DNA from: Isoetes taiwanensis | Lineage: Eukaryota; Streptophyta; Lycopodiopsida; Isoetales; Isoetaceae | Assembly (NCBI GenBank): GCA_021234155.1 | Contig: JAJEKV010000013.1 | Span: 17,487,616-17,551,615, forward strand | DNA: 64,000 bases | Reading direction: 5' to 3' | Part shown: piece by piece, positions 55,301 through 64,000 of the stretch | Layout of the letters: the number at the start of each line of letters is the position of its first letter | Position numbering within the stretch: position 1 is the first letter of the stretch | The notes under the pieces: generated by a model | Told to the model about the DNA's origin: nothing | The model's input: only the letters and a program-made list of their open reading frames with translations | Database searches by the model: none | Position numbers and translations under genes: made by a program

Positions 55301-57495
55301 GTGAAACAAAAATTATATCATGGTATTTCTCTTGATCTCCCATCTGTTCAGTCAAAAATCTCTTCTCTTAAGAATACTGATGTTCTTATAAAGGTCACCA
55401 AGTCTGGCTTGCAATTAGACAAATTATGGGCCTTTTGTCTTAATCTTCAAAAAGGGGTACTCATCAATGCCATGTATTGGCTTAATTTCCCTTACATAAT
55501 GATAGAATGTGGCAGTCAAAGAACAGCAAATTACCTTCTCAAACTTGGCACCCTTACTTTGAGTCCTATCATATGACCCTCCTAAAATGGGATCCTAAAC
55601 TGAGCTCAGAAAGCATGCAAAATTTCTGTGTGGCTTCCACTACCTTGCAGGGATTAAACCCAATATACTGGAATGAGGAATGTTTCAATCTTCTGTTCAA
55701 TTCTATTGGCACATACATTTGCACTGATTACTCCCCTTACAGATCCCCTAGAGCTTTTGTCCAACTTGACTTATCCAAAAATATCCCTACCTCCATTCCC
55801 TTTTCTGATGCCTTTGGCCAAAGTTCTTATCTATATTTGAGATGGTCTGGTTTACCTCCTCAATGCCAAAATTGTCTGAAGAGGCATTTCTGGTACAATG
55901 ATTGTTCAGTAAACTCTAGGTCGAATGTGGATGGTAACATGGAATCTCAGATGGAAACTGTCACTAAAGCTGCAGAAACAAACAGGTTTAAAGGGGTACA
56001 TATATCTGAGAAATCAGGAATCTCAGGCATGACTGACATACAAGTCAACAGGGGTCAAGATCATATTTGGCATAGAGTCAATGGAAGCAAGAAAAGAATC
56101 AGGAATAAGCAACTTCATAAATTGTCTTCTGCACCTCAAATGAGAGATGACCATGTGACATTATCTTATACTCAAAAGGCAATTGTTGAAAAGAATAACT
56201 GCTCGGCAGTTAAAGTTTTGCAAAACTTTGAAAGGAATAGGGACAAAGGGAAAGCTCCAGCTTATCATGTTGACTCATCAACAGGAATTCTCCACAATGT
56301 CCTGAACAATGTGATGGATGAGTCTAGGCAAAACACTTTTAACTTTTCTGGACAACCAGCTCAAGACAAAGGTAAGAATGTTCCATTAATTAATAAAGGC
56401 CATACCAGTCAGAAACCAGCCATTCTCAAAGGCTTGAGGATATGTGATCAAATATTGGCAGACAACTACACCATTAATGCTAAGGGTGGTTCTAAAAATA
56501 TAAGTTCCAAGAATTCAATACCTGTGTACACTGCTTCTAAGAGCATACACAATGGTACCAGTCAACTCACCACTAAGCCTGCAGCTTGCAAAACTCAGGA
56601 TAATGCATCAACATACAAATCTAAAAATGCAGTCCAGTTGGCTCCATCAAATCAGTTGGCTCCTCCAACTCAAGAAACTGCTACAAAAGAGCCAGATCAA
56701 ATAGCACCAATGAAGGGACCTTCAAATTTACAAGTCCAATCTGAAGCTGAGACTAATTTGGGGGACAAAATTGATTGCTTCAATCAATTCCAGGTACTTG
56801 CTACTTTGAATGTTGAACAAAATGTAGACTTTTTATTGAGCAACACAGTAGATAAAATTGGTCATGAAAATCCTTCATTTCCCATCATAAGCACTTCTGA
56901 CTGTCAGCCTCCATTAATTGACTCATTAATTGACCTCGATAAATTGCCCTCTTCCATACCAAACACCCCCTCTCCCATCTCTAAGGAAATTGCAGACCAA
57001 TTGGCAACCCTAGAAGATGGTTTGCTTCAAGACATGCAAACTGCCAATGTAAGTTCTCTTACTCCCACAGCTGAAGAGGATATGGTTCAAGAGACACCAA
57101 GCCAAGTTAGAGATACAGTTTCAGATGGGGGCTCTGATGGCACATGGCATTGCCTGGATACAACAAACTTGGACAACTCAAATGAAGAGATTAATGAATA
57201 TGCTTCAAAAAGGCAAGTACCTCTCTACTATAATTCAAGTGAAATTGATGACCTAGAGGATTCTTTCAATATGTTTGAATTTGTTCCTGGTGGGTGTTCT
57301 GACAATGACAGTGAGAGTGACAAGGAAAATTGGGGAAAGGAAAATTACCTTAACATTTCCCGTGGCAATAATAAGTCTATTTCTGATTCCAAATCTAAAA
57401 GAAAGAAGAAGACCTCATCAAAGACTGGTAATCAGCTTTGTCTCCACAAAACTCCTGCTGGAAATACTAGAAGCAAGAAGAATAGGAGAAGATAA
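55301..57495 (+). pseudogene. LINE B ORF1 (one frameshift)
   Basis: ORF1 of an L1-type plant LINE, related to LINE A. It opens at 55301 (MKQKLYHGISLDLPS) and shows QKGVLINAMYWLNFPYI. A frame change near 55550-55575 leads into the main open stretch ending at 57495. A variant zinc knuckle CQNCLKRHFWYNDC (55864-55905) has the histidine one place earlier than CX2CX4HX4C. A long hydrophilic middle follows, then an acidic segment and a basic end (KRKKKTSSKT, NRRR). The protein would bind LINE RNA. Its start relative to LINE A shows that LINE B is 5'-truncated or missing its leader. Confidence 0.75.
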
Positions 57496-57534
57496 TTTCC
57501 TTCTTTCTTTCTCTCTGGCTCATTCTTCATCTTT

Positions 57535-59772
57535 ATGAAGATAATTACCTGGAACCTTAGGGGGATAAAAGGCCCTATCAAGAGAAGGAGAGCCATCTCT
57601 CAGCTCAGAATCTATAAGTCTGACATTATTATGCTCCAGGAAACTAAATTGCCAAAATTTGAGAGTTCAAATTTATCTGAGTGGATATACCCTGGTTCTT
57701 CTTCCATTTGGATTGAAGCCAGTGGTACTAGTGGGGGATTAGCCATTATTCGGAAGTCTTTGACTCAAGTCTCCTTTTTTAATAGCCCAAGTAGATGCTG
57801 GCAAGCTGTTATTTTTAAAATTAACAATTCTAACTTTGGAGTTGTTAATGTTTATGCCCCCACTTGCCCCAAGGAGAGAGAATATATTTGGCCTGAAATT
57901 AACTCTTGGATCTCATCTCAGCCAAAAATGAATTGGGTTGTCTCTGGAGATTTCAACAATACTCCAAGCTGGGATATGAAGTTAGGTAACAAAATTAATA
58001 TGTCCTCTACTGAAAGAGCCAATTGGAATTCTTTTATCTCTGATACTAATCTTATTCATGTCCCTTCTTCAACTTCAAACTTCACTTGGACAAATAAGCA
58101 AAAAAATTCCAAAAGGGTCTACTGTGCATTAGATAGGTTTTATGTATCAAATTCTTCAGGGTCATTTTGGGATAATTGTTATGTGATTAGTGACGAGGCT
58201 ATCTCCATTTCTGACCATCAACCTCAATTTCTTCACACTACTCATCTGCTTAATCTGCCTAAGGATGGGAACACTCCTTTCAAATTCAATTGCTCCCTTC
58301 TCCACAATGAGCATTTCTGTCTAGACTTCAAGAATTTTTATTTGAACATGCAACATGGGCAGAATGATATTAATACTCCTAATGGCTCTCATTCTATGAA
58401 AAACTTTTACTCCAAGCTTAAGCAAATTAAATCCTGGATTAAGAATTGGTCCAAGTCTTCCTTTAAAGAGAGATCTAGACATAAGGACAATCTTCTTGCT
58501 CAAATGAGGGATATTAGAACTCATCTCCAGAGTGATCCTCATAATCCTAATCTTCAAATTGGTGAGGAGATTCTAGAGAACCAAATTAAATCTATTGAAG
58601 AGTCTGAGGCCAAGAGCTATGCTATCAAATGCAGAATCATATATAATAAGGAGATGGATATAGGTAGCTCTAAATTTTTTTACAGGACTGCCAAGAGCAG
58701 AATGTTAAATAACTCGATTGTGCAGGTCCAGTCTGAGAATGGCATTACCATTGACACTCCTTCTGAGATCAAGAAATACTTTCATGATCAGTATGCCTCT
58801 CTTTTCAGTGAAAAACCTGATTGCTCTAATGCTGCCTTAAAAAGTGCAGAGTTCATTTCCTTGATAAACCAGATTACTCCAAATAATCAAAGTCTTATGG
58901 ATGACTCTATTGCTGCTCTCCCCTCTGAACCCGAAATCTATAGTGTCCTCATGAGTTTTACTAAAGGGAAATCTCCAGGTCCTGATGGCATTCCACCAGA
59001 ATTTTATTTGCATTTCTGGGAGCTATTAAAAGTGGATATTGTGAATCTTGTTCATGGCTTCTGGAAGGCAGATCATCTTCACTCTTCCATCTCTGCTGGC
59101 TTCATCACTTTAATTCCTAAAGTTGATAAGCCTGTCTCTTTCTCTGATTGGAGACCTATCTCTCTCACTAATTCAACTTACAAGCTTTGTGCAAAGATCA
59201 TTGCCAACAGAGTCAAGCCTTTTCTCCAGAAGCATATTGACATGAAACAATCTGCTTTTTTGCCAAACAGATTTATTCTTGATAATTACATTATAGCTAT
59301 GGAGGGATTGCATTGGAACAAGGTCTCCTCTCAGAAATGTATTCTTCTTAAGCTGGATTTTAAAAGAGCCTTCGATTCTGTCAACTGGAATTTTCTGGAG
59401 TTTGCTCTGACCAAAATTGGCTTCAATTCCAAAATCATTTCCCGTATATTTGATCTAAACTCCATGGCCAACTCCTCAGTTCTTATTAATGGTTCACCTT
59501 CCAATTTCTTCAAGCTTGCTAGAGGGGTCAGACAGGGCTGCCCATTAGCTCCTTACCTTTTTCTAGTGGTGGCTGAATTGCTTACTAGGGCAGTTGATTT
59601 TAATCAGGACTGTGGCAAAATAAAAGGTCTCGATCTCCCTGACAATAAGGGTAGTTTAATCATCTCCCAATATGCAGATGACTCCTTTGCTTTTTTAGAC
59701 TCCAGTCCTGACAATATTACCAATTTCCTTAGCATCATTGATTTATTCTCAGCTGCCTCTGGCATTTTTTAA
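57535..59772 (+). CDS. LINE B ORF2, endonuclease and reverse transcriptase (interrupted)
   Basis: An open stretch of 745 codons, 39 bp after ORF1. The endonuclease (1-235) has the expected catalytic positions: Asn7 in TWNLRG, Glu36 in LQETKL, Asp139 and Asn141 in SGDFNN, and Asp227-His228 in SDHQP. RT starts near 518 (FITLIPKV, WRPISL), with Asp608 in LKLDFKRAFD, GVRQGCPLAPYLF (664-676) and YADD (713-716). The enzyme nicks DNA and copies LINE RNA at the nick. The ORF ends at SGIF because a foldback begins within that codon stretch (59761); the rest of RT resumes at 62841. LINE B is the best-preserved element here but cannot work as interrupted. Confidence 0.9.
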   Translation: MKIITWNLRGIKGPIKRRRAISQLRIYKSDIIMLQETKLPKFESSNLSEWIYPGSSSIWIEASGTSGGLAIIRKSLTQVSFFNSPSRCWQAVIFKINNSNFGVVNVYAPTCPKEREYIWPEINSWISSQPKMNWVVSGDFNNTPSWDMKLGNKINMSSTERANWNSFISDTNLIHVPSSTSNFTWTNKQKNSKRVYCALDRFYVSNSSGSFWDNCYVISDEAISISDHQPQFLHTTHLLNLPKDGNTPFKFNCSLLHNEHFCLDFKNFYLNMQHGQNDINTPNGSHSMKNFYSKLKQIKSWIKNWSKSSFKERSRHKDNLLAQMRDIRTHLQSDPHNPNLQIGEEILENQIKSIEESEAKSYAIKCRIIYNKEMDIGSSKFFYRTAKSRMLNNSIVQVQSENGITIDTPSEIKKYFHDQYASLFSEKPDCSNAALKSAEFISLINQITPNNQSLMDDSIAALPSEPEIYSVLMSFTKGKSPGPDGIPPEFYLHFWELLKVDIVNLVHGFWKADHLHSSISAGFITLIPKVDKPVSFSDWRPISLTNSTYKLCAKIIANRVKPFLQKHIDMKQSAFLPNRFILDNYIIAMEGLHWNKVSSQKCILLKLDFKRAFDSVNWNFLEFALTKIGFNSKIISRIFDLNSMANSSVLINGSPSNFFKLARGVRQGCPLAPYLFLVVAELLTRAVDFNQDCGKIKGLDLPDNKGSLIISQYADDSFAFLDSSPDNITNFLSIIDLFSAASGIF

Positions 59773-60591
59773 ATATACGTGGCATTTTCTAAATATACGA
59801 CAACATAGGTGCCATGGCAAAGCACATGGTTTAAGTGCTCTCACGACTATATTGTTTTAGGCAAGGCCTTGAAGGGGCCAAATTTTTTTAATTTAACACA
59901 AACCATTACATCTAATGTTTCCAAGTGTGATATTATATTGTTTGTTTTTTGCCCCGAAGGGGCAAAATTTTCTTAAAGTTATAACACAAACCATTACATT
60001 ACACAACTTAAAATTAAATTCCCCCTTAAACCCCCTTTGGTTTGGGTGCATATTCACACGGGGGGTGACGTAGGGCAGCGAGAGCCCTCATAATTGTATT
60101 TTGGACGTACGAAATCAACACCATATAGTATTCCGGTTGAAATCTTATAGTATTTTGCGAATCTTCTTATACAGTATAGCAAATCTTGTACTTGCATACC
60201 CCACAAATGAGGAACTTTATGTACGGTATAGATTAAGGAATAAGGGGCGAATATGCCTATCCGACAGCTCTCGTTGCCCGGAGTCACCCCCCGTGTGAAT
60301 ATGCACCCAAACCAAAGGGGGTTTAAGGGGGAATTTAATTTTAAGTTGTGTAATGTAATGGTTTGTGTTATAACTTTAAGAAAATTTTGCCCCTTCGGGG
60401 CAAAAAACAAACAATATAATATCACACTTGGAAACATTAGATGTAATGGTTTGTGTTAAATTAAAAAAATTTGGCCCCTTCAAGGCCTTGCCTAAAACAA
60501 TATAGTCGTGAGAGCACTTAAACCATGTGCTTTGCCATGGCGCCTATGTTGTCGTATATTTAGAAAATGCCACGTATATTTAAAAAATGCC
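59761..60591. mobile_element. 831-bp near-perfect inverted repeat (foldback element)
   Basis: The arms start GGCATTTTTTAAATATACGT and run about 320 bp each (to about 60083 and from about 60265), nearly identical when reverse-complemented. A spacer of about 180 bp separates them. The outermost 40 bp is itself a tandem of GGCATTTTYTAAATATACG. No ORF of interest. No target duplication seen at the outer ends. The high arm identity implies recent formation or repair of one arm from the other. Confidence 0.9.
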
Positions 60592-62840
60592 ATATATGTT
60601 GTGGGGAATAATCAAACATCTCCACAAGTGGATCGTGTTATAGCATTGCAAGGCAACTGAAATGGATGGGCATAAACTCTGAAATGAACGTAAATACTTG
60701 AGCACTTCAGCTTCAGAATAAGCACAACTTTTACAAGAACTCACAAGAAATAGACATGGGAGTATTCTTGTCCAATAACACTTCTCTAACTTCCAACATA
60801 ACCCATTACAAAATATCCCCAATATCCCCAATCATATGAACACTGCAACCTATTCCATTCCAGGTACAACATGCCATTCTAGATACAACATAGTTGTCAC
60901 GTTATGGACGCCAATTTGGATGTCAATTATGTTACGTTATGGACGCCAATTTGGATGTCAATTTTCTGTGCGTCAAGTAGCCAAGCTATAGAATTCATCT
61001 TTGATTATTTCCAATCTCTACTTGATAGGTCCCACGCATTACCTGCGAGGCGACAAAATCCATAGAAGCTAATATGTCATGCTAAAGATATTAATATTTG
61101 TAGGCAATGCCCTGCATACAAAAATGCCAAATGATCTACACAATTGGAGACAAAGAAGATATACCAACAAGGAAACAAACATATTAGCATATCAGAAATG
61201 CCAAAAGATCTACACAATTAGAGACAAATAAAATATACCAACTTAGATTCATGCTCATCCGGCACCAAGTAGTCATCATGTCAATATATATATCAATCAT
61301 ATCTATACTCAAAGGGTCATACCGTGTTTAACAAGCATTTACCGACGAAAAGAATGCTAAATTTGTACAAGACTAAATTTTAAATTTAACGTGAACTAAG
61401 TTTTGTGTCAAGACTCAAGACACATACCAGGATGCAACTACGGAAGGCGAAACAGATGGCCTTCATATCCCTGTCAACAAGCATATTGTCTATACATGAA
61501 GGGAGCGTGTCTTCCAGCCTAAACTTGTAACATCCGTGTTTAATTTATCGAGAGTGTACAATATCAAACACAATTGGGGCTTAAGATCAAGTCGACAGGG
61601 AGTTTGAGCTCTCTTTCTATGACCTGTGAACCGCTCTTCTCAAAATGTAAAATCTTTTGATATGAATTCCTTCGGGCAATGAAGCCAACTTCGTTAAGGT
61701 GCATGGCGTTTATAACAATGAGAAGATTGCATCTCTGCTCTGAAACATGCAATTTCGGAGAACTTCCAATACAAGAGTCCAAAAGATATTCAGGTTGTGG
61801 CGTATATTTTGAAGAGACGGGTTTGTCGGGCAACAAATAACCGATGTGCAACTTTATTGATCATGCTTTCCCCGTAAAATGCCTCTGTGCAAAGATTTAT
61901 CTTTGGAGTTTGCTTCGACAATCTAAAAACAATGAAAGCCAGTGAGCTCTAGGAGGTAAAGGCATTAACACTTTAAACCAGAAAATATCTAAGATAAACA
62001 GCTTCTGTATCAAATATTGGCTTGAGAGATATTCAAATTAATCACATTGGAACTCACAATTACGCAGCTTAGAGATCTCATGCTCATCTGCGAGATAAGG
62101 ATAGGAAGATAATAGCACACAATACAAATGAAAATTGAGAAATAGTATATAATCTAACAAATGAATTACTTGGAGTATGCCTTATATTGCTGCATGCCCT
62201 GTATTGCCATCAATTTCTCTCATTTCCTTAGCGCAGTTCAGGCAATAAGAATGGCTGCTGCCGTATCCTTCAGCCAGAGTAATACTTAACAAGTGGAAAA
62301 ATAGGGCAGAGCTGTGGAAGCATACGATCTTCATTTCTATAAAACTAATGAACCGTTGAAACCAGATCAGAGCATTATGTAAAATGGGCATGCAAATGGA
62401 GCTGTAAACAGGGCCGGCATACCTGATGGATAACTAGGCGTCTGCTAGATCTGACCGTGCCATACCATACTCTGATGCAGACGCTGCATCCCCAGCACCG
62501 CAAACCAATCTGTGGGCCTCGAAACCCTAAGCTGAATGGCCTCCAAACCGTAAGCTGAAGGGCTTCTACATGTAAGAATGGTTGCTGCCGTACTTTACAG
62601 CTTCTCTAAATAAATTTTTCAATCTGGATATCGAAGTGCTTGCCCTAGATATTAAACCCTAAAAAGAACCCTAAAAAGAACCAGCACAAAAACCACCACA
62701 GGATTTGCCCCTTTCCTAAAATCAATGGCTCACAAAAGATTGCACTCTAGAAATACTCTTTAGTACACCTGGATGAATACGGCCACCAAATCATATAAAA
62801 ACCTTAGAGAAAACAGTACAAAAACATAAAAACAACCCCC
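60592..62840 (-). other. Foreign DNA inside LINE B, possible captured gene pieces on the minus strand
   Basis: Lies between the foldback and the resumed LINE B reading frame, so it is not LINE sequence. On the minus strand a coding-like stretch at 61564-61851 (YLLDSCIGSSPKLHVSEQ, then LLIVINAMHLNEVGF) follows a TTTTTAG acceptor-like site near 61918. A second piece (62182-62391) reads EGYGSSHSYCLNCAKEMREI, and a CAG/GTATGCC donor-like junction occurs near 62420. A 35-bp direct repeat lies at 60901-60970. A minus ORF at 60580-60831 has no known domain. The gene was not identified. Confidence 0.35.
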
Positions 62841-64000
62841 CTGTTATTTTGCTACATATTCATTGGAGATTCCAATCAAGATTCTTTATGTGGTATCAAG
62901 GTTCTGAATGAAATGCAAGCTACCAAGCTCCTAGGTATGCCTTTGTCTTTGAATCCTAATATTAAGGGGTTATGGGATCCTATTTTGCAGAGAATCAGGA
63001 AAAAGTTGAACATCTTTAGAAACACTCTTTCTCTGGCTGGTAGAACATTAATTGCAAACTCTGTTCTGGCAGCATCTCACATATATTTCTCCTCTGCTCT
63101 AGTGGCCCCTAAATATATTTATAATGAGCTAGAGAAGACTATTAGAAATTTTATCTGGAATGGTAATCACTCTGTCAATTGGGACACTCTTACTCGATCC
63201 AAAAGTGAAGGAGGATTAGGCTGCAAAAATTTGTATCTTCAAGCATGTGCTCTAGCTGGTAAGTTCATCTGGAGAACTTTGGCAGGTAACAATTCGATGG
63301 CCTTACAGGAAGTGGAGCTCCTATGGAATCATTTCTGTCAGGAATCTCTTCAATAATGGTCAGTTAATTACATGGACAAATTTAAGGAGGCTAATAGGTG
63401 GCACCTCGACTGATAAAATTATTTTCTTCTATTTCAAGAATATCCTTGCTCAATGTACTAATCTTCATAGCTGTGATAACAGTCTGCTCTGGAAAATAAA
63501 TGGTAACAGTACATACAAGGTCAGTAAGGTTTATGCCAAAATTAATTACAAGGCCTCTCCTGTAAAAGCCAGAATGAAATGGTCTATTTCTGCAGATGAG
63601 TGTAAAACTTTATTCAGAAATACCTGGAAATCTTACTGCCCCCCAAAAGTCAACTATTTCATCTGGTTGATTGCTCAAAATAGTCTTCCTGATCTTGCCT
63701 CCCTATCTAAGAGAAATCCAAATATTGCTCCAGCTTGCCAATCAAACTGGCATCAAGATGAAACTTTGCAACATATTTTTAATTGTCCTAAATTGGTGAC
63801 ATTTTGGAATTGGTTTTACAGTAAATTTGATCAATATTTCAATGTCAACATTCGAGGTAATTTGCTACAGAGTATTCAAAGTAATGATGCTTTCAAAAAT
63901 ACTGTCATGTTTACTGCCCTATGGAGTATTTGGAAATCCAGAAATAGGATTATTTATGGTCATAAAAATTTCTCAACTTTCTGGATCAAGATGAGTTTCC
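62841..64000 (+). pseudogene. LINE B ORF2, 3' part (RT end and zf-RVT), cut by right edge
   Basis: The LINE B frame resumes CYIFIGDSNQDSLCG, then KLLGMPLSLNPNIKGLWDP, the end of an RT domain and its connector, open to 63356. A frame change near 63356-63361 is followed by QLITWTNLRRLIGG, then the zf-RVT region: WKSYCPPKVNYFIWLIAQNS and DETLQHIFNC (about 63625-63795). The second cysteine of the zf-RVT CxxC is replaced (CQSN). The tail continues WSIWKSRNRIIYG and runs off the window. In a working LINE this part follows YADD directly; here about 3.1 kb of other DNA separates them. Confidence 0.85.

Overview
The window looks like repeat-rich nuclear DNA of a land plant. Evidence: Ty3/Gypsy and Ty1/Copia-type LTR elements with plant-style primer-binding sites, L1-type LINEs with a plant zf-RVT tail, a tRNA-derived SINE with a pol III promoter, a hAT-type element with an 8-bp target duplication, several foldback elements, and one host gene with a TPR+SET layout. 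No bacterial operon structure, rRNA or CRISPR is visible. The clade within land plants cannot be fixed from the sequence.

Layout. 1-19344: two copies of one large (about 11 kb) Gypsy family placed head to head. Copy A is on the minus strand, runs off the left edge and has its 5' LTR at 8314-8907. Copy B is on the plus strand, lacks its own 5' LTR and start of gag, and ends in a PPT and a 3' LTR (18754-19344). Both carry a long accessory coding region (ORF3) between integrase and the 3' LTR. A 238-bp TIR insertion (10298-10535) interrupts copy B; copy A keeps the empty site. 19345-20392: minus-strand Copia gag and PBS, cut by copy B. 21422-25051: minus-strand L1-type LINE (LINE A) with a SINE inserted in ORF1. 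25-31.8 kb: gene-poor, with a decayed Gypsy RT, two degenerate tandem duplications, foldback elements and a 628-bp hAT-like element.

31888-34164 is the only convincing intact host gene: an intronless 758-codon ORF for a protein with a possible OB-like N-terminal region, TPRs, a SET domain and a cysteine-rich post-SET segment. 34815-41716 is a minus-strand LTR element without recognisable pol that carries a 4-kb inverted-repeat insertion. 41717-48330 is an inverted second copy of the same family, split by a decayed 5-kb L1-like LINE (LINE C, 42090-47104) with a (TTCC)n tail. 49405-49516 is an (AG)56 microsatellite. 49.7-54.3 kb is a decayed purine-skewed tandem array. 55301 to the right edge is LINE B: ORF1, then ORF2 with endonuclease and RT, interrupted inside RT by a near-perfect 831-bp inverted repeat plus about 2.2 kb of other DNA, then resuming to the edge.

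Almost everything except the SET gene is mobile DNA, mostly broken by frameshifts. The order of insertion can partly be read: Copia gag was hit by Gypsy B; the pol-less LTR copy was hit by LINE C; LINE A was hit by the SINE. The most unusual points are the head-to-head LTR pairs with one 5' LTR at the junction (seen in two unrelated families), foldbacks whose arms match each other better than they match other copies, and the Gypsy accessory ORF.
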